NCBI GenBank assembly: GCA_002726945.1
Contig: PBTB01000126.1
Coordinates: 1 to 35,582 of the forward strand
From: Deltaproteobacteria bacterium
GTDB lineage: Bacteria; SAR324; NAC60-12
Reading direction: 5' to 3'
DNA length: 35,582 nt
Shown here: positions 32,270 to 35,582 of the stretch, in pieces
Layout of the letters: the number at the start of each line of letters is the position of its first letter
Position numbering within the stretch: position 1 is the stretch's first letter
Notes under the pieces: model-generated
What the model was told of the DNA's origin: nothing
Databases searched by the model: none
The model's input: the letters and a program-made list of their open reading frames with translations, nothing else
Made by a program: the position numbers and the translations under genes

Positions 32270-32983
32270 TCAGTAACGCGGGATTTCGGGATCGACCGTC
32301 AGCGACCACGCATCAATGCCGCCCACCACGTTGTAGACCTGCTGAAAGCCCTGCTGCGTGAAGTACTGCGCGGCTTGCAGGCTGCGTCCGCCTTTGTGGC
32401 ACATGAACACCAGCGGGGTATTGGGATCCCACGAGTTAAGCATTTCCTGCGCAAGCGACTGGTCAATCATGCGGGAACCAGCGATGCAGGCAATCTCACG
32501 TTCCTCCGGAGATCGCACGTCCAGCACGGGAATGCCGGGTTGTTTCTTGAGCAGTTCGGCGATGTCCTCGGGCGGGAGGTTCTGCACCTCGACCGGAGGT
32601 GGTGGCGGAGTGAACTCCAAATTCGGATGGGCTTCCTTGAACAACTCCCCCAACTCCCCGTTTCCGGACATCTCCTCAATGATGTCGCAACCGCCAACGA
32701 ATTCCTTGTTGACGTAGAGTTGCGGGATCGTCGGCCAGTTCGCGTACTCCTTGATGTCATGGCGGATGCCCTCGTCGGAGAGCACGTTGAACGTCTCGAA
32801 CGGTACATTCCACCCTCGCAAGGTCTCGATCACGCGGGAGGAAAACCCGCACTGCGGGGCGTCCGGCGAACCTTTCATGAACAAAAACACCGGCGCACTG
32901 GAAACCAGTGACTCGATTTGGGATTTGGGATCATTGGAAGCCGTAGCTTCACCACCATCGTTGGCAACAACATTGAATTTCAT
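32270..32983 (-). CDS. Monothiol (CGFS) glutaredoxin fused to a rhodanese domain
   Basis: This 237-residue protein has two domains. Residues about 20-123 form a Grx4/GrxD-type monothiol glutaredoxin: FLFMKGSPDAPQCGFSS (active Cys45), WPTIPQLYVNKEFVGGCDI. A proline-rich linker (PPPPP at about 126-130) joins it to a rhodanese domain (about 134-235) with LDVRSPEERE, active Cys195 in FMCHKGGRS, and NVVGGIDAW. CGFS glutaredoxins bind a bridging [2Fe-2S] cluster; rhodaneses carry persulfide sulfur. The fusion suggests coupling of sulfur transfer with cluster handling. The ATG overlaps the ferredoxin stop (ATGA). Confidence 0.92.
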   Translation of the reverse strand: MKFNVVANDGGEATASNDPKSQIESLVSSAPVFLFMKGSPDAPQCGFSSRVIETLRGWNVPFETFNVLSDEGIRHDIKEYANWPTIPQLYVNKEFVGGCDIIEEMSGNGELGELFKEAHPNLEFTPPPPPVEVQNLPPEDIAELLKKQPGIPVLDVRSPEEREIACIAGSRMIDQSLAQEMLNSWDPNTPLVFMCHKGGRSLQAAQYFTQQGFQQVYNVVGGIDAWSLTVDPEIPRY

Positions 32984-33273
32984 GGGACTCCTTGCAGGAC
33001 TCTGGATTCGGAAGCAAGTGGAGGAGAGAAAGGGCTCAATGTTTCGCCGTCAGCGCCAATGGCCTCGACCGGACACGCCTCCAGCGCCTCTCGGCAAAGC
33101 TCCTCCTCTTCCGGGGTTTCGGGTTGCTTGTGCACATAATCGTGGCCCGCCTTCAGGTTCGTCATGAAGTTATCCGGGGCGATCTCGGAGCAGAGGTTGC
33201 AGTCAATGCACTCCTCGTCCACATAATACCGTCCGGAAACGTTTTCACCGAAGCGGAGATGGCGTTCGGCCAT
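32980..33273 (-). CDS. Ferredoxin, single [4Fe-4S] cluster type
   Basis: This 97-residue protein has the motif ECIDCNLCSEIAP (C22, C25, C28) and CPVEAIG (C67), the four ligands of one [4Fe-4S] cluster; C60 is an extra cysteine often seen in single-cluster ferredoxins. A small acidic cytosolic electron carrier is expected. I use ATG 33273 (MAERHLRFGE); the track start at 33354 is a GTG close to the predicted transcription start. The stop overlaps the start of the glutaredoxin-rhodanese gene. It leads the operon running through the IscA-type gene to yggT. Confidence 0.88.
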   Translation of the reverse strand: MAERHLRFGENVSGRYYVDEECIDCNLCSEIAPDNFMTNLKAGHDYVHKQPETPEEEELCREALEACPVEAIGADGETLSPFSPPLASESRVLQGVP

Positions 33274-33360
33274 GAAAACTTGTGCTTGTTTTACTTTTGC
33301 CCCACCGGAAACCGCACCAAATCGGTCCGGATTCCGGGCAAGAACGTTTCTCACTTAACC

Positions 33361-33389
33361 ACTGTAAGCGAGGATGGGCGGGAAGTCAA
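33361..33389 (-). promoter_or_regulatory. Sigma-70 promoter for the ferredoxin-led operon
   Basis: On the minus strand TTGACT, 17-bp spacer, TACAGT. It begins just after the hrpA stop codon and would give a leader of about 80 nt before ATG 33273. Confidence 0.65.
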
Positions 33390-33392
33390 TAC

Positions 33393-35582
33393 TTATGCGG
33401 TTTCCAAGGCCAGCAGATGCTGCTCGAAATGTTGCTTGGCAAAACGTTCCATCCGCTTAGTTGAGCTGGGAAACGCGGTGCGCACTTCTGGAGCAAAGAC
33501 GGAAACGCGCAGTTCCTCCAGCATCCAGCGAAACTCATCAAGCCGTTGCTGCTCGGCACGGGCAAGTGAAGTATGCTGAAGCTGTCGCAGCACATCCGGC
33601 CACGGCTCAAGCTGGCTGCGCTTGTCAGCATCCTTCAGAGGATCGAGTGCCATCCGCTCTGCCCGGATGCGCAGCGCCCGCAGATAGCGGTGCAGATCGG
33701 CCCAACGCACATAGGGAATGTGTCGGGCAAAACGCTTAGGCATCAGCGTCCGCAAGTGCTGTTCCAACTCCGCAACCCCGTCTTTTCCGCGAGACAGCGC
33801 GAGTTTGTGCAAAGCTTGACGAGTGGTCGCGTGGTCAGACAGCAGCGCTTCCACCACCTCAATCACGCAGGGCGAGAGGTTCCGGAGCTTGATTGCTGCC
33901 GCGTTTGCCCGTGCCCCAAACTCCGGCTCGGACTTGATCCACGGTCCATCGAAGAGAAAGGCATGAACTGCCTCCCGGACATCGGACTTACACTCGGCAA
34001 CTGTCCCGAAGGGCGCAAGCGCATCCCGGAGATTCCGGAGATCTGCCAAATCATTTTCGAGCCACGCGAGGTCCGGCCCGACGGCGAGCGCGAGCAGTTC
34101 CCGCAAGGCTGGAGCCGTCTGCTCCTCTGCCTCCTCCTGCGTGGCAAACAACCGACGATGCACTCCGTTTTCATCCTTGAGCAATCCAGGAAACGCATGG
34201 ATCGGGATACCTGCCAGCGCATCGAGTTCAATGCGTTTCGGCAGTTCTCCAAAGTTCCAGCCGCTCAATTGGTCGAGATTCCACTCGGACCCGGCCTCTT
34301 GCAGCACCACAAGTTGCCGATCCTGCGCCTGCATTTGGGCAAGCTCCTTCAGCGTGGTTTGCCGTTCCTGAAGCAACTGCTCGACTTCCCGACCCTGCGA
34401 CACCACGCGATTGCGATTGTCTCGCAGTTCAATGCGAGGTTTGAGATATGCTGGAACGCGCTTCCAATCCCACTCCTGTGGGGAAATCTGCACTCCCAAC
34501 TCCTTGTGGACAACGCGACTGAGCGCGTTGAGAAAATCCTCCTCGTTGGGTTCAAGCAAGGGGGCAAGCCGCTTGGCCGTGTCCGGAATCGGCACAAACT
34601 GCCTACGCTGCGCCTTGGGCAAAGTCCGCAGCAGGTGCTGAATACGTTCCTCCCACTGTCCTGGAACCAGCCAATCCAACAACGGCGCCCGCAAATGCGG
34701 AACCACCAGATCGTGAACTCGCAAGGTCGCACCATCGAGTTCCTCACCGGGAGCAAAGGCATAGTGGAGTTGCAGACGCGTGGTGCCGACGGTCAGATAA
34801 TCCGGAAAGCCATCTGCATCCAGTTGTTGCTCTGCGGCCCGCTCCAGCAAATCCGCTTCCTGCATGAAAAGAAAATCCTGGACACCTTCCGCGTGTTTCT
34901 GCTCCAGCAGACGGTTGAGATCGTGGATCGAGGTGATATTTCGCAAGCGTTCCGTGTAAAACGCCTCAGCTGCAGCGTCAAAGGTGAATTCCCGGTTGCA
35001 GCGCAGTTTTACATCCTCACGGACGAGCCGCTGCTTAAGCTTGCGGTTGTGTCGGAAAAACGGGAGATTCGCCCGCAGTCGTTCCTCGACCAACCCCTCC
35101 CGGATAAAAAGCTGGGTCGCCTCTGCAGGATTGACGCGCCCGTAAGCAATGCTTCGCCGGGGGACGATGGGCAGCCCATGCAGGGTCACCTTCTCATCCG
35201 CTTGCACGATTCCGGAGTCCTCGTCAAAGCGCGGGTTGGAGTAGCTTTTGCGGCAGAGGTCGCCGCCAAGAGCTTCCAGCCAGCGCACATCAATGTTGGC
35301 AACTTTGCGGGCATAGAGCCGCGTGGTTTCAACCTGTTCTCCCGCCAGCACCCACGGTCCCGCCTTGCCATGCAGCCCGGACCCCGGAAACACGAACACC
35401 TCTTTGCCGCCGCCCGTGCGATACTTTGATTTCTCGTCCTTCTGTGCAACCTGACTGAGCAGTCCGGAAAGCAGGGAACAGTGAATCGCCTGGTAATCTG
35501 CGGGATTGTCGTTGATGACCAGCAGCTTTGCATCGCGCAGGATGCCTGCAAGCTGACGGTGGATATCGCGCCACTCGCGCAT
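33393..35582 (-). CDS. hrpA: HrpA-type ATP-dependent RNA helicase, C-terminal part (runs off window)
   Basis: The 729 residues present correspond to the C-terminal half of HrpA-like DEAH helicases: an OB-fold region with YRTGGGKEVFVFPGSGLHGK and WVLAGEQVETTRLYAR, then the long DUF3418 domain (FTFDAAAEAFYTERL, HAFPGLLKDENGV, and a C-terminal MLEELRVSVFAPEVRTAFPSS). The helicase core motifs lie beyond the right edge. The ATG at the very edge is coincidental: REWRDIHRQL is internal in this family. HrpA acts on ribosomes and mRNA in the cytoplasm. The gene ends 4 nt upstream of the promoter of the ferredoxin operon. Confidence 0.93.
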   Translation of the reverse strand: MREWRDIHRQLAGILRDAKLLVINDNPADYQAIHCSLLSGLLSQVAQKDEKSKYRTGGGKEVFVFPGSGLHGKAGPWVLAGEQVETTRLYARKVANIDVRWLEALGGDLCRKSYSNPRFDEDSGIVQADEKVTLHGLPIVPRRSIAYGRVNPAEATQLFIREGLVEERLRANLPFFRHNRKLKQRLVREDVKLRCNREFTFDAAAEAFYTERLRNITSIHDLNRLLEQKHAEGVQDFLFMQEADLLERAAEQQLDADGFPDYLTVGTTRLQLHYAFAPGEELDGATLRVHDLVVPHLRAPLLDWLVPGQWEERIQHLLRTLPKAQRRQFVPIPDTAKRLAPLLEPNEEDFLNALSRVVHKELGVQISPQEWDWKRVPAYLKPRIELRDNRNRVVSQGREVEQLLQERQTTLKELAQMQAQDRQLVVLQEAGSEWNLDQLSGWNFGELPKRIELDALAGIPIHAFPGLLKDENGVHRRLFATQEEAEEQTAPALRELLALAVGPDLAWLENDLADLRNLRDALAPFGTVAECKSDVREAVHAFLFDGPWIKSEPEFGARANAAAIKLRNLSPCVIEVVEALLSDHATTRQALHKLALSRGKDGVAELEQHLRTLMPKRFARHIPYVRWADLHRYLRALRIRAERMALDPLKDADKRSQLEPWPDVLRQLQHTSLARAEQQRLDEFRWMLEELRVSVFAPEVRTAFPSSTKRMERFAKQHFEQHLLALETA

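Noticed and set aside
33573-35429. 618-codon ORF on the plus strand opposite hrpA
   Set aside because: It is antisense to a clear DUF3418/HrpA reading frame and shows no recognisable motifs.
35580-35582. ATG at the right edge as the true start of the helicase gene
   Set aside because: The family sequence REWRDIHRQL is internal to HrpA, and helicase motifs are missing, so the gene must continue beyond the window.

Overview
The window looks like chromosomal DNA from a flagellated Gram-negative bacterium. P-ring FlgI, a BamA/LolD outer-membrane pair and type II secretion pseudopilins point to a diderm. The flagellar genes carry what look like sigma-54 and sigma-28 promoters, and csrA and fliW sit together. 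That combination suggests a deltaproteobacterium-like lineage (Desulfobacterota, SAR324 and similar), but I cannot assign a taxon from this sequence alone. Base composition is fairly GC-rich, with short AT-rich patches at 1-110, 1685-2190, 11400-11700 and 22080-22450. No rRNA, tRNA, CRISPR array or intact insertion sequence was seen.

Region 1 (1-12.7 kb, + strand) is a one-carbon and methylamine-type cluster. It holds a formate-tetrahydrofolate ligase lacking its N-terminal third, dihydroneopterin aldolase (folB), an AT-rich Uma2 nuclease-like gene and a ProX/YbaK-type deacylase. A long oxidoreductase operon follows: a DAO-family flavoenzyme, a decayed DUF4258/DUF2283 pair, then sarcosine-oxidase-type delta, alpha, gamma and beta subunits, then etfB and etfA. 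The alpha subunit keeps a CxC...CxxxxC iron-sulfur motif and the operon carries its own ETF, so I read it as an ETF-linked N-methyl dehydrogenase system rather than an O2-using oxidase. It should feed methylene-tetrahydrofolate into the folate pool. An MDR dehydrogenase with its own strong promoter and a 220-nt leader closes the region.

Region 2 (12.8-20.9 kb, - strand) is flagellar. Read in transcription order it runs vWA-domain protein, flgI, flgJ (rod-binding domain only), flgM, flgN, flgK, flgL, csrA, fliW. A -24/-12 sequence lies before the vWA gene. A near-perfect sigma-28 promoter lies between flgJ and flgM, followed by a hairpin-rich leader of about 200 nt.

Region 3 (21-27.5 kb) holds a small single-pass membrane protein, a gamma-carbonic anhydrase, an AT-rich intergenic stretch with an inverted repeat and promoter, a long-chain acyl-CoA ligase, lolD and bamA.

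Region 4 (27.5-35.6 kb, - strand) holds the pseudopilin genes gspG-H-I-J followed by a translationally coupled DUF2851 gene. Next is a redox/iron-sulfur operon (ferredoxin, CGFS glutaredoxin-rhodanese fusion, IscA-type protein, YggT) behind a good sigma-70 promoter. The C-terminal half of an HrpA-type helicase runs off the right edge.

Across the whole window the palindrome TCCGGA is strongly over-represented: roughly 80 copies by hand tally, against about 10 expected from composition.
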